From assembly GCA_020850915.1 (NCBI GenBank), contig JADZDV010000129.1, positions 1 to 8,898 on the forward strand: DNA of 8,898 bases, in the 5' to 3' direction. Position numbers and translations under genes: made by a program. This DNA comes from Chloroflexota bacterium. Lineage in GTDB: Bacteria > Chloroflexota > UBA6077 > JADZDV01. Each line of letters opens with the position of its first letter. The stretch's first letter is position 1. The notes below the pieces were generated by a model. The model saw nothing but the letters and a program-made list of their open reading frames with translations. It made no database searches and was not told where the DNA came from. Below are positions 1 to 6,597 of this stretch, piece by piece.

Positions 1-978
1 AAGCCAGTCCTGCTCGTCGGGGCTGTGGCGCTCATTGCGTCCTGCCTGCTGATCGCCTCGGCCACGGTGTACCTCCAGGCGGCGATCGGCCGGATGCTGG
101 GTGGCTTCGCTGGCGGCTGTCTTGCGACCGCGGCGTTCGCGGCCGGCGCGGACATCAGCGACTCCAGCGCCCGTGGACGGATCATGGGCTGGCTGGTAGC
201 GGGGCAGTCGCTGTCGATGGTGATCGGCACACCCATCGTGGCGCTCATCGCCGCCGCGTCGAGCTGGCGGTGGGGCGTGGCAAGCCCGGGGCTGGTGACC
301 ATTCCCGCCCTGTTCCTGTTACTGCTGCTCGTGCCGGGCGGGCGGCCCGCTCGTGTGACGCAGGACACCGGCTCGCGCCTGGACCGCCGAGAGATGCTGA
401 GCTCCGGGTTCCTCGCCGCCTTCGCGGTGACCGCGATCGAGCGGTTCTCGTACGCCTCGGCCGCGTCGTTCTTTGCGACGTTCCTCATCGCGGAGTACAA
501 CCTGACGCTCACCCTGGTCGCCCCAGCCATCGGACTGGTCGCGGCGGGCAACGTCATCGGGAGCGTGATCGGCGGACGCGTCGCGGATCGGACGCGTCAC
601 AAACGCGTGATCGTCGGACTGGCGCTCGGGATCTCATCGCTGCTTGCGCTCCCCATGCTCTCCTCGCAGCTCGGCCCAGAGACGAGCATCCTGTTCGGAA
701 CGCTGTTCGCAACGGTGAACGCCTGGGGCCGCCCGTCCATTCTGTCGATTCTGAGCGACTTGTCGCCGGAGCACCGCGGATCGATCATGGGCCTGGGGAT
801 CAGCCTGGGCAGTCTCGGCTGGCTCAGCTCTTCCGCCATTGGGTCGTTCTTGATCGAGCTCGGCGGCTTCGGAGCGCTGGCGCTCGCCGTGTGCGTGTTG
901 GGACTGATCGGCGCGGCGCTCGCGTTCGTGACGCGGCGCGAAGCTCCGGCCGTCGTGCAGGCGGCCGCGGCTCGCTGA
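1..978 (+). CDS. MFS family efflux transporter, 5' end outside the window
   Basis: A major facilitator superfamily permease of the drug-exporter type, acting in the cytoplasmic membrane as a proton-coupled exporter; the substrate cannot be told. The frame is open from base 1, so the true start lies outside; an internal GTG at 25 is not a convincing start. The visible 325 residues hold about ten hydrophobic segments, consistent with TM3 to TM12 of a 12-TM protein, so roughly TM1-TM2 are missing. A G-R-M-L-G-G stretch in the second segment and [11 protein letters not shown] in the third resemble family motifs B and C. After the central loop (about residues 108-128), a second-half motif A is clear as [12 protein letters not shown]. 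The stop is followed 10 bp later by the macro-domain gene, so the two are probably cotranscribed. Family assignment is firm; substrate unknown. Confidence 0.88.
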   Translation, partial: KPVLLVGAVALIASCLLIASATVYLQAAIGRMLGGFAGGCLATAAFAAGADISDSSARGRIMGWLVAGQSLSMVIGTPIVALIAAASSWRWGVASPGLVTIPALFLLLLLVPGGRPARVTQDTGSRLDRREMLSSGFLAAFAVTAIERFSYASAASFFATFLIAEYNLTLTLVAPAIGLVAAGNVIGSVIGGRVADRTRHKRVIVGLALGISSLLALPMLSSQLGPETSILFGTLFATVNAWGRPSILSILSDLSPEHRGSIMGLGISLGSLGWLSSSAIGSFLIELGGFGALALAVCVLGLIGAALAFVTRREAPAVVQAAAAR

Positions 979-979
979 C

Positions 980-986
980 GGAGGAG
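980..986 (+). promoter_or_regulatory. Ribosome binding site of the macro-domain gene
   Basis: GGAGGAG lies 2 nt after the MFS stop codon and just before the ATG at 989. It is a strong Shine-Dalgarno sequence with very short spacing (two bases from its last G; about four from the core GGAGG) and fixes this start. Its position supports translational coupling to the upstream transporter. Confidence 0.7.
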
Positions 987-988
987 CG

Positions 989-1516
989 ATGAGCGCGCGG
1001 CTCGAGGTCGTCCAGGGGGACATCACCCGGTTGGAGGTGGACGCCATCGTCAACGCCGCGAACAGCTCGCTGCTTGGTGGCGGCGGGGTCGATGGCGCGA
1101 TCCATCGCGCGGCGGGACCCGAGCTGGTGGCTGAGTGCCGGACCCTTGGCGGCTGTCCCACCGGTCAGGCAAAGATGACCCGGGGGTACCGTCTGCCGGC
1201 CCGCTGGGTGATCCATACGGTCGGGCCGGTCTGGCGGGGCGGACAGTATGGCGAGGACGACCTGCTCGCGAGCTGCTACCGCGACTGCCTGGCCATCGCG
1301 GCCGAGCGCCAGTTCGAGTCGGTGGCGTTCCCGGCCATCAGCACTGGGATCTACGGTTTCCCACTTGACAGGGCAGCTCGGATCGCCGTCCACGAGGTGA
1401 TGCGCGCCCTTCAGAGGTCAACGCTGCCCCGACAGGTGTTCTTCGTCTGCTTCTCCAGCGAGGCGTACCGAGCCTACACAGTCACGATCGCCGGACAGGT
1501 CCGCGAGCAGTCGTAG
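989..1516 (+). CDS. Macro-domain protein, probable O-acetyl-ADP-ribose deacetylase / ADP-ribosyl hydrolase
   Basis: A single-domain, 175-residue macro protein of the MacroD/YmdB class, a cytoplasmic enzyme that hydrolyses O-acetyl-ADP-ribose and can remove ADP-ribose from acidic side chains. The sequence shows G-D-I-T at residues 10-13, I-V-N-A-A-N at 20-25, the loop [12 protein letters not shown] at 28-39 and the phosphate-binding loop [10 protein letters not shown] at 116-125. The Asn25 and Asp35 that matter for catalysis in E. coli YmdB are both present at the same numbers, so activity is expected. Length is normal for a stand-alone macro domain. The ATG start is preceded by GGAGGAG (980-986). 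The gene follows the MFS gene by 10 bp, suggesting an operon, though no functional link is obvious. The last ten or so residues are not conserved family sequence. Confidence 0.93.
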   Translation: MSARLEVVQGDITRLEVDAIVNAANSSLLGGGGVDGAIHRAAGPELVAECRTLGGCPTGQAKMTRGYRLPARWVIHTVGPVWRGGQYGEDDLLASCYRDCLAIAAERQFESVAFPAISTGIYGFPLDRAARIAVHEVMRALQRSTLPRQVFFVCFSSEAYRAYTVTIAGQVREQS

Positions 1517-1650
1517 GCCTCCGAGCGCCCGTCGCGACGCCCTGACTCAGACATCGGTACCTGGGATAGCATCCGCGCGTTAGCGGTGCATGACCGCGTA
1601 CAGGCTGCGCTGGATGCTGTGAGATGCACACTGGGAGGGAAAGGACAGCC

Positions 1651-2622
1651 ATGAAGGCAGTACGGGTTCACGAGTATGGTGGACCGGAGGCGCTGCGGCT
1701 TGACAACGTCGAGTTGCCCCGGCCGGGCCCCAGTCAGGTGTTGGTGCAGATCGCTTACGCGGGCCTGAACTTCATCGACATCTATCAGCGGACCGGACGC
1801 TACCAGCTCGCGTCTCTGCCCTGGACGCTCGGCCTCGAGGGCTCGGGCACCGTCAAAGCCCTCGGCGAGGGCGTGACGGAGCTGGCTGTCGGACAGCGCG
1901 TGGCATGGGTGAGCACGCCAGGCTCGTACGCGGAGTACGTCCTGGGACAGGCCGACCGCCTGCTCCCGGTTCCAGATGGCGTCAGCGACGCCGACGCCGC
2001 GGCCGTGGTACTCCAGGGGATGACGGCGCACTACCTGCTGACCTCCGTTCACGAGACGAAGCCGGGCGACTGGGTGCTGGTGCACGCGGCGGCCGGCGGC
2101 GTGGGCACGCTGGCCGTTCAGGTCGCGAAGCTCAAGGGCGCAAACGTCATCGGAACGGTAGGCAGCCCGGACAAGGTGAGGGTCGCCAGAGACGCCGGCG
2201 CGGACCACGTGGTGAACTACAGCGAGGCTGACTTCGTGGCCGTTGCCAGCGAGCTCACTGGTGGCCGTGGCGTCGACGTCGTGCTGGACGGCGTCGGCAA
2301 GACGACGTTTCCGAAGAGCATCGAAGCGACCCGCGATCGTGGGCGCGTGATCATCTTCGGCTCGGCCAGCGGCGTGGCGGACCCGATCGCGCCGAACAGC
2401 CTTCAGCCGAAGGCGCTCACGATCAGCGGCGCGAACCTCGCCAGCTACACGGCAACCCACGAGGAGCTGATCTGGCGGGCGGGGGATCTCTTTACCTGGG
2501 TCGCGGCCGGGCAGGTGAAGCCGCTCATCGGCAGAGTCCTACCGCTCGACCAGACCGCGGTGGCGCACAAGCTTCTGGTCGCGCGCCAGACGGTTGGGAA
2601 AGTGCTGATACAGACGACGTAG
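1651..2622 (+). CDS. qor: NAD(P)H:quinone oxidoreductase, zeta-crystallin type (zinc-free MDR)
   Basis: A 323-residue medium-chain dehydrogenase/reductase of the quinone oxidoreductase (zeta-crystallin) class, a soluble enzyme that uses NADPH to reduce quinones or related enones. The N-terminal GroES-like domain carries the class signature N-F-I-D-I-Y-Q-R-T-G-R-Y at residues 40-51. The Rossmann domain carries A-A-A-G-G-V-G-T at 146-153, the usual nucleotide-binding motif. The zinc-ligand cysteines of alcohol dehydrogenases are absent, as expected for this class, and length is typical. An in-frame ATG at 1624 would add nine residues; the start at 1651 was chosen because AAAGGA (1640-1645) lies five bases upstream and because the protein then begins M-K-A-V, as homologues do. 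It stands alone, 134 bp after the macro gene, and converges with the ketoacyl synthase gene. The physiological substrate cannot be inferred. Confidence 0.92.
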   Translation: MKAVRVHEYGGPEALRLDNVELPRPGPSQVLVQIAYAGLNFIDIYQRTGRYQLASLPWTLGLEGSGTVKALGEGVTELAVGQRVAWVSTPGSYAEYVLGQADRLLPVPDGVSDADAAAVVLQGMTAHYLLTSVHETKPGDWVLVHAAAGGVGTLAVQVAKLKGANVIGTVGSPDKVRVARDAGADHVVNYSEADFVAVASELTGGRGVDVVLDGVGKTTFPKSIEATRDRGRVIIFGSASGVADPIAPNSLQPKALTISGANLASYTATHEELIWRAGDLFTWVAAGQVKPLIGRVLPLDQTAVAHKLLVARQTVGKVLIQTT

Positions 2623-2645
2623 CAGCGTCTCTGGCCAGTCTACGC

Positions 2646-2667
2646 GCTCTTGGGCGAACCCGAGAGC
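2646..2667. terminator. 9-bp hairpin in the convergent gap, possible bidirectional terminator
   Basis: GCTCTTGGG and CCCGAGAGC pair over nine positions, one of them G-U (written on the plus strand), around the four-base loop CGAA. It lies 23 bp after the quinone oxidoreductase stop and 63 bp beyond the ketoacyl synthase stop on the other strand, in a 108-bp convergent gap where a terminator is expected. Neither side has a run of T after the stem, so it is not a classical intrinsic terminator; it may still stop or protect 3' ends. Confidence 0.4.
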
Positions 2668-2730
2668 CGCCCGTCCTGTGCGAAGCAAAGTCGGTCAGAT
2701 GACCCGGCGCGACGCGTCAACGGGCCTGGC

Positions 2731-3969
2731 TCATTCGACGACACGGCCGAGGACGAGGCTGGAGTTGATGCCGCCGAAGCCGAAGGAGTTGGTCATGGCG
2801 AAGTCGACGTTGCCGTCGAGGCCGCCGGGGGGGACGAAAGTCAGGGGACAACCAGGGTCCGGGTGCTCGAGGTTGATAACCGGCGGCTGGTAGCCGTGGT
2901 ACAGACCGAGCGCGGTGACCGCCAGCTCTTCGGCGCCGCTGGCACCGAGGGCGTGCGCGTGCAGGCCCTTCGTGCCGCCAACGGCGAGACGCGAGACGTG
3001 AGACCCGACCACCTGCTCGATAGCAGCTACTTCGGCGCTGTCGCCGAGCTGGGTCGAGCTGGCGTGCGCGTTCAGGAAGGCGACGTCTTCCGGCGCCAGC
3101 CTGGCCTCGCGGAGGGCGAGCTGCATCGCGCGTGCCGACTGCGAGCCGTCAGGAAGAGGGGCGGTCATGTGATAGGCGTCGTTTGTGAGGCCGTAGCCGA
3201 GCACCTCGCAGTAGATTCGCGCGCCGCGCGCCTCGGCACTCTCGTAGTCCTCCAGCACCACGACAGCGGCGGCTTCGGCCATGACGAAGCCGTCCCGGTC
3301 GCGATCAAAGGGGCGCGAGGCGCGACACGGCTCCTCGTTGCGCTTGGAGAGCGCGCGGATCACCGAGAAGGAGCTGAACACCAGCGGGGCGAGGGGTGTC
3401 TCGACGCCGCCGGCAACCGCCGCTCGGGCCGCGCCGCACTTGATCAGGCGGAACGCCTCGCCGACCGCCACGGCTCCGGCGGCGCAGCTATTGGCGTTGG
3501 CCACATTCGGGCCAGTAGCGCCCAGCTCCATGGCGACGTTGCAGGAGCCGGCGCCGTTGAAGACCGAGAGCGCAAGCATCGGGTCAATCGAGCGGAGGCC
3601 GCCGCCGAGGAACCTGGTGTGCTGGTGCTCGGCGTAGGCGAGGCCGCCGAGAGCGCTGCCGATGTAGACCGCGACGTCGTCGGCGGAGCCGGGCTCCAGG
3701 GTCAGTCCCGCGTCGTCGAGCGCCATCCGACTCGCCGCCAGGGCGAACTGGGAGAAGCGATCCAGACGGCGCGCCTTCTTACGGTCCATCCAGTCGAGCG
3801 GCTCGAATCCGTGGACCTCACCAGCGATCCGCGAGGCGAACGGCTCAGCGTCGAACTGAGTGATTCGGCCCACACCGGACGCGCCCCGCAGCACGCCCGC
3901 CCAGAGTCCCGCGCTGCCCTGGCCGATCGGCGTCAGCGCGCCGACACCGGTGAGCGCGACTCGCTTCAC
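2731..3969 (-). CDS. fabF: Beta-ketoacyl-ACP synthase, FabF/KAS II family, with unusual loop residues
   Basis: A 412-residue condensing enzyme of the FabF thiolase-fold family, which elongates acyl-ACP with malonyl-ACP in fatty acid (or polyketide-like) synthesis in the cytoplasm. The triad is complete: Cys162 in N-S-C-A-A-G, His302 in L-N-A-H-A-S-S-T, and His339 in L-H-A-H-A-L-G-A-S-G, with Lys334 in G-T-K-G. The C-terminal gatekeeper loop N-S-F-G-F-G-G is intact. The family's G-(E/D)-G-A-G reads A-E-A-A-A at 231-235, and A-H-G-T reads A-H-A-S, so several conserved glycines are alanine. The start is GTG at 3969 with only a weak GGA about nine bases upstream. No ACP, FabD or FabG gene is nearby. 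It is third in a minus-strand run after DUF2203 and nadX, 129 bp behind nadX, so it may have its own promoter. It could serve a specialised acyl pathway rather than bulk synthesis. Confidence 0.92.
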   Translation of the reverse strand: MKRVALTGVGALTPIGQGSAGLWAGVLRGASGVGRITQFDAEPFASRIAGEVHGFEPLDWMDRKKARRLDRFSQFALAASRMALDDAGLTLEPGSADDVAVYIGSALGGLAYAEHQHTRFLGGGLRSIDPMLALSVFNGAGSCNVAMELGATGPNVANANSCAAGAVAVGEAFRLIKCGAARAAVAGGVETPLAPLVFSSFSVIRALSKRNEEPCRASRPFDRDRDGFVMAEAAAVVVLEDYESAEARGARIYCEVLGYGLTNDAYHMTAPLPDGSQSARAMQLALREARLAPEDVAFLNAHASSTQLGDSAEVAAIEQVVGSHVSRLAVGGTKGLHAHALGASGAEELAVTALGLYHGYQPPVINLEHPDPGCPLTFVPPGGLDGNVDFAMTNSFGFGGINSSLVLGRVVE

Positions 3970-4098
3970 GCGGTCAATTCCAACAAGAACCTCTGTTGCT
4001 GCCTCGGCGCGGAATCTGGGTCAAGCAATCGTTCCGGGCGGTACATGATAATGGACGGACAGGTTTCCTGGCATCTCACACCGCGTTGAACGGTTTCG

Positions 4099-4983
4099 TC
4101 AGATGCCGACGACCACCGTGGCGGTGATGTTCCGGATCGCCTTTGCCACACTGAGCGCCGTGATGATGCCGGTCTTCGGATTCGACTCCGAGGGAATGTT
4201 CTCCATCAGGATCCGAAGCTGGCCAAAAGCTCCACGCACCTGAACGTCGTGAGTGTTCCGCTGGACCGTCGGGTCCGCGACGACTCGCACGTTCGTGCGG
4301 TCGAGCCCGATCCCGGCCAGGCTGACAGCCGCCGCTACGTTGACGTTCTCGGGAAACACCGGCGCCGCTTCACGAGCCGTCCCCGAGAACAGCTCGCGCG
4401 GCTGGCCGGCCCGCTCGACCTCGGCGGCTTCGAGCTCCGACAGCAGGCCGCGCGGCGGCTTGCGGATCGAGTGCGTGACCTCGTCAAGAGCTGCGAGGGA
4501 GGCGGAGCTGAGCGCGTCCAGGCCTGCTATCGCGCCAGACGGGAGATAGACCCGCTTCCCCCGCTCGTGTGCCGTGAGCACTACTCGCTCCCACAGCCCG
4601 GCTTCGGCGAAGGCGCCGATGCTCACGACCATGAGATCCTTATCGGCACGCAGGACGGCCTCCGCGTAAGAGCGAACGGCGTCGTGTCCCGCGGCCTCGA
4701 CGACCAGGTCCATCTCGCTGGCCAGGAACTCGCCGGCGTCCGAGGTGAACACCGTGCCGTGAAAGCCGGCGGCGTCCGAAGGAATGCGGTGCGGCGCTCG
4801 GACCAGGACCTGGCGGAGGACGGCGTTCCCGGCCTGTCCACCGGTGATCGCGGCGGCGACTCCGCGACCAATGGTGCCGAACCCGATCAGTCCCACGTGG
4901 ATCGGCAGCCGCCCGATCCTGCCGGTTGTTCCTTCGCGCGAGGTATGGCGCAAGGTCACGTCCGTGGCGTCCTCTCCGCGCAT
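4099..4983 (-). CDS. nadX: L-aspartate dehydrogenase, NadX type
   Basis: A soluble NAD(P)-dependent aspartate dehydrogenase, which oxidises L-aspartate to iminoaspartate, the substrate of quinolinate synthase in NAD synthesis; some members act in aspartate catabolism instead. With the ATG at 4983 it has 294 residues. The Rossmann motif G-L-I-G-F-G-T-I-G-R-G is at 31-41. The C-terminal aspartate dehydrogenase domain shows F-P-E-N-V-N-V-A-A-A-V-S-L-A-G, then N-T-H-D-V with the probable catalytic His245, and N-I-P-S-E-S-N-P-K-T-G. The start is uncertain. ATG at 5082 would overlap DUF2203. GTG at 4959 has GGAGAGG 11 bases upstream. GTG at 4896 would give 265 residues, the usual family length, beginning right at the nucleotide-binding strand. 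DUF2203 ends 34 bp upstream of the chosen start, suggesting cotranscription. No nadA, nadB or nadC is in the window. Confidence 0.9.
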   Translation of the reverse strand: MRGEDATDVTLRHTSREGTTGRIGRLPIHVGLIGFGTIGRGVAAAITGGQAGNAVLRQVLVRAPHRIPSDAAGFHGTVFTSDAGEFLASEMDLVVEAAGHDAVRSYAEAVLRADKDLMVVSIGAFAEAGLWERVVLTAHERGKRVYLPSGAIAGLDALSSASLAALDEVTHSIRKPPRGLLSELEAAEVERAGQPRELFSGTAREAAPVFPENVNVAAAVSLAGIGLDRTNVRVVADPTVQRNTHDVQVRGAFGQLRILMENIPSESNPKTGIITALSVAKAIRNITATVVVGI

Positions 4984-5017
4984 GCGCGTCGCGCGAGGCG
5001 CGCTGGCGCTCTCGCTA

Positions 5018-5410
5018 TCACAACGGCTGCCGGCCGGCAAAGCCGGTCTCGAAAGGATGCCAGAAGGCGAGGTCCGGCTCATCCAGCTTCCAGCAGAGGT
5101 AGACGACCCGGCCCTCTCGCAGCGAGGGAAAGTCGACCAATCCGGCGTTCAGCGCCTTCAGCTCGACCCCAAGCTCAGCGATGTCCCGAACCGCCGCCTG
5201 GAACGAGGCGGTCGCCTGCTGGCTGTCGCGTTCGAACGAGGTCGAGGCGTCGTGATCGCCGTGCCCGTTGCCGCGCGCCCTCTGCTCGAGGCGCCGCGAC
5301 GCCTCGGCCGCCCGTTCGAGCGTCCCGCGCGCGGCGATGGCCTGTTCGAGAAGTTCGCGCAGTGCCGGCAGCAGGGCGCGAGCCTCTTCGAGGGTGAACG
5401 TTCGCGGCAT
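5018..5410 (-). CDS. DUF2203 family protein
   Basis: A 130-residue protein of the DUF2203 family, function unknown. The N terminus has the family opening T-F-T-L-E-E-A-R-A-L-L-P. A long amphipathic, charged helical region follows (about residues 15-85, probably coiled coil, with a low-complexity G-N-G-H-G-D-H-D insert near 47-54). The C terminus carries the characteristic G-R-V-V-Y-L-C-W-K-L-D-E-P followed by F-W-H-P-F-E-T-G-F-A-G-R-Q-P-L. No signal peptide or membrane segment is visible. The frame stays open upstream to 5869, but the ATG at 5410 is chosen because GGGGGAG lies five bases before it and the family begins there. A near-consensus promoter stands a further 40 bp upstream. It is first of a minus-strand run with nadX and the ketoacyl synthase; nothing in the context reveals its role. 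Confidence 0.85.
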   Translation of the reverse strand: MPRTFTLEEARALLPALRELLEQAIAARGTLERAAEASRRLEQRARGNGHGDHDASTSFERDSQQATASFQAAVRDIAELGVELKALNAGLVDFPSLREGRVVYLCWKLDEPDLAFWHPFETGFAGRQPL

Positions 5411-5415
5411 GACCA

Positions 5416-5422
5416 CTCCCCC
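5416..5422 (-). promoter_or_regulatory. Ribosome binding site of the DUF2203 gene
   Basis: On the minus strand GGGGGAG ends five bases before the ATG at 5410. It decides between this start and the much longer open frame that continues upstream to 5869. Confidence 0.65.
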
Positions 5423-5449
5423 AGGCGCCTGTATCCAGCCAGCCACCAG

Positions 5450-5478
5450 AGGATAAAGTCCACGCGTGGGTGTGTCAA
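5450..5478 (-). promoter_or_regulatory. Sigma-70 type promoter for the DUF2203-nadX run
   Basis: On the minus strand a perfect -35 box TTGACA (5478-5473) is followed by exactly 17 bases and then TATCCT (5455-5450), which matches four of six -10 positions. It is placed to start transcription about 30 bases before the DUF2203 ATG. This is the best promoter match I see in the window. The two boxes and their spacing are read directly; activity is inferred. Confidence 0.6.
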
Positions 5479-5675
5479 ACCAACAGCAAGGCGCCCGACA
5501 GCCGCCCCAACACACGGGGGACGGGACGCGTGGCGAGAATGGCAGAGGAGAGGAGAAGGGCCAAGGGAGCAACAACCCGGCTCCCCTCCTCCGCGCACGT
5601 ACCGGGTGAGGCGAGGCACCCGACACGCACCAGTTGAAACGAGGCAGGGTGTTGTCGGTCGTGGGAGAAAATGGC

Positions 5676-6222
5676 ATGGAGAGCCGAGCGGTGAGGCGTC
5701 CGGGGCGCGCCGGGCCGCGTTCGAAGGGCTGGTCGAGCGCGTGCAGGCGTGCCGCGGATGCCCCCGGATGGAGGGCCGCCGGCGAGCCTTGAGCGACGCC
5801 AACGGGGCATTCGACGACCCCGTGCTGGTGGTCGCCGAAGCTCCAGGTCGTCTTGGCGCCGAGCGACACGGCACGCCGCTGACCAGCGATGCGACCGGTC
5901 GCAACTTCAACTCACTCCTGGCCGCGGCGGGGTTGAGGCGAGAGCGCCTCTTCATCACCAACAGCGTGCTCTGCAATCCGCGCGACGAGCGCGGCAACAA
6001 CGCGCCTCCAACCGCCGCCGAGCTGGCGAGCTGTCGCGAGCATCTCGCGGCCACGGTCACCACGATCGAGCCGAAGGTCGTCCTGGCGCTTGGCAGAGTG
6101 GCGCTCCGCGCGCACAGCTCCACCGCGCATTCGCCCAGCAGATCGAGGACCCGCGGCGCATGGCCGACATCGTGCGTCGGGTTGCGCTGGGCGGACACGA
6201 TCGCCATGTCCGTCAACGTTGA
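5676..6222 (+). pseudogene. Uracil-DNA glycosylase (SPUDG/family 4-like, 4Fe-4S), disrupted by a frameshifting deletion
   Basis: A uracil-DNA glycosylase, which removes uracil from DNA to start base excision repair. The frame covering 5690-6110 shows C-R-G-C-P-R-M (first two cluster cysteines, from 5750), the active-site motif A-E-A-P-G (5834-5848), A-T-G-R-N-F, then V-L-C-N-P-R-D-E-R-G and A-S-C (remaining cysteines), ending at V-V-L-A-L-G-R-V-A-L-R. After about 6110 this frame becomes unrelated sequence and runs on to 6421, 142 bp into mntA. The +1 frame from about 6106 reads P-R-A-Q-L-H-R-A-F-A-Q-Q-I-E-D-P-R-R-M-A-D-I-V and stops at 6222, which looks like the true C terminus. The segment in between, including the catalytic H-P-S motif, is missing, so the product should be inactive. 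The start is also unclear: the ATG at 5676, with GGGAG eight bases upstream, is out of frame with the body; an in-frame GTG exists at 5606. An assembly error is possible. Confidence 0.75.
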
Positions 6223-6279
6223 GAGGCGATCTTCAGCGTCGGAACTGACAAGTACGAGGCCGGTCGGAGAGAATGAGTC

Positions 6280-6597
6280 ATGTCAATCCGCTCACGCCTC
6301 CCGATCGACGAGGACGCCGTCGCCCGCTTCTGTCAACGCTGGGATATCTCAGAGCTTGCGCTCTTCGGCTCCGTCCTGCGAGAAGACTTCCGCCCGGATA
6401 GCGACGTCGACGTGCTCGTGACGTTTGCGCCGGGGGCTCATCCGACGCTGTTCGACCTGGCCGAGATGCAGGACGAGCTGCACACGATCTTCGGGCGCGA
6501 GGTGGATCTGCTGACTCGCCGCGGCGTCGAGAAGAGTCGCAACCGAGCACGCCGCGAGGCAATTCTTTCGAGCGCACAACCTCTGTATGTCGCGTGA
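6280..6597 (+). CDS. mntA: MntA-type minimal nucleotidyltransferase antitoxin
   Basis: A 105-residue minimal nucleotidyltransferase, the antitoxin of the HepT/MntA (HEPN/MNT) toxin-antitoxin family. Known members neutralise HepT by transferring AMP from ATP to a tyrosine of the toxin. The nucleotidyltransferase signature is intact: G-S-V-L-R-E-D-F at residues 30-37, D-S-D-V-D-V at 40-45 giving metal ligands Asp42 and Asp44, and a third acidic residue, Asp76, in E-V-D-L-L. Length is normal for the family and there are no membrane segments. The ATG has GGAGAG (6266-6271) eight bases upstream. The last 11 bases overlap hepT, the usual tightly coupled arrangement. The gene lies 57 bp after the apparent end of the damaged glycosylase gene. 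An enzymatic antitoxin role is inferred from the family and the neighbour. Confidence 0.93.
   Translation: MSIRSRLPIDEDAVARFCQRWDISELALFGSVLREDFRPDSDVDVLVTFAPGAHPTLFDLAEMQDELHTIFGREVDLLTRRGVEKSRNRARREAILSSAQPLYVA

Noticed and set aside
1474..2460. Minus-strand open frame (328 codons) opposite the quinone oxidoreductase
   Set aside because: No recognisable motif, while the plus strand encodes a complete MDR protein with signature motifs and a ribosome binding site.
2650..4089. Long plus-strand open frame (479 codons)
   Set aside because: It lies opposite the ketoacyl synthase gene, whose minus-strand product has a full catalytic triad. The plus translation is low-complexity and matches no family I recognise; it is a GC-rich antisense shadow.
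5566..5585. Inverted repeat GGGAGC / GCTCCC upstream of the glycosylase
   Set aside because: Only six base pairs in GC-rich sequence, with no T-run and no clear link to a gene start or end; consistent with chance.
5411..5869. N-terminal extension of the DUF2203 protein
   Set aside because: The frame is open, but the family motif begins right at the ATG at 5410, which has a strong ribosome binding site and a promoter placed just upstream of it.
6125..6142. H-S-P-S-R in the original glycosylase frame as a surviving H-P-S motif
   Set aside because: The flanking residues do not match the family, the spacing from the A-L-G segment is far too short, and the next frame gives a better C terminus over the same bases.
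5158..6216. Minus-strand open frame (352 codons) across the glycosylase region
   Set aside because: Arginine-, serine- and proline-rich shadow translation with no family motif, lying opposite the glycosylase and overlapping DUF2203 in another frame.
4784..6421. Single plus-strand protein of 545 residues
   Set aside because: Its first 270 or so residues run antisense to nadX and DUF2203, only the 5690-6110 part is glycosylase, and its tail overlaps mntA. It is a chance fusion of open frames.
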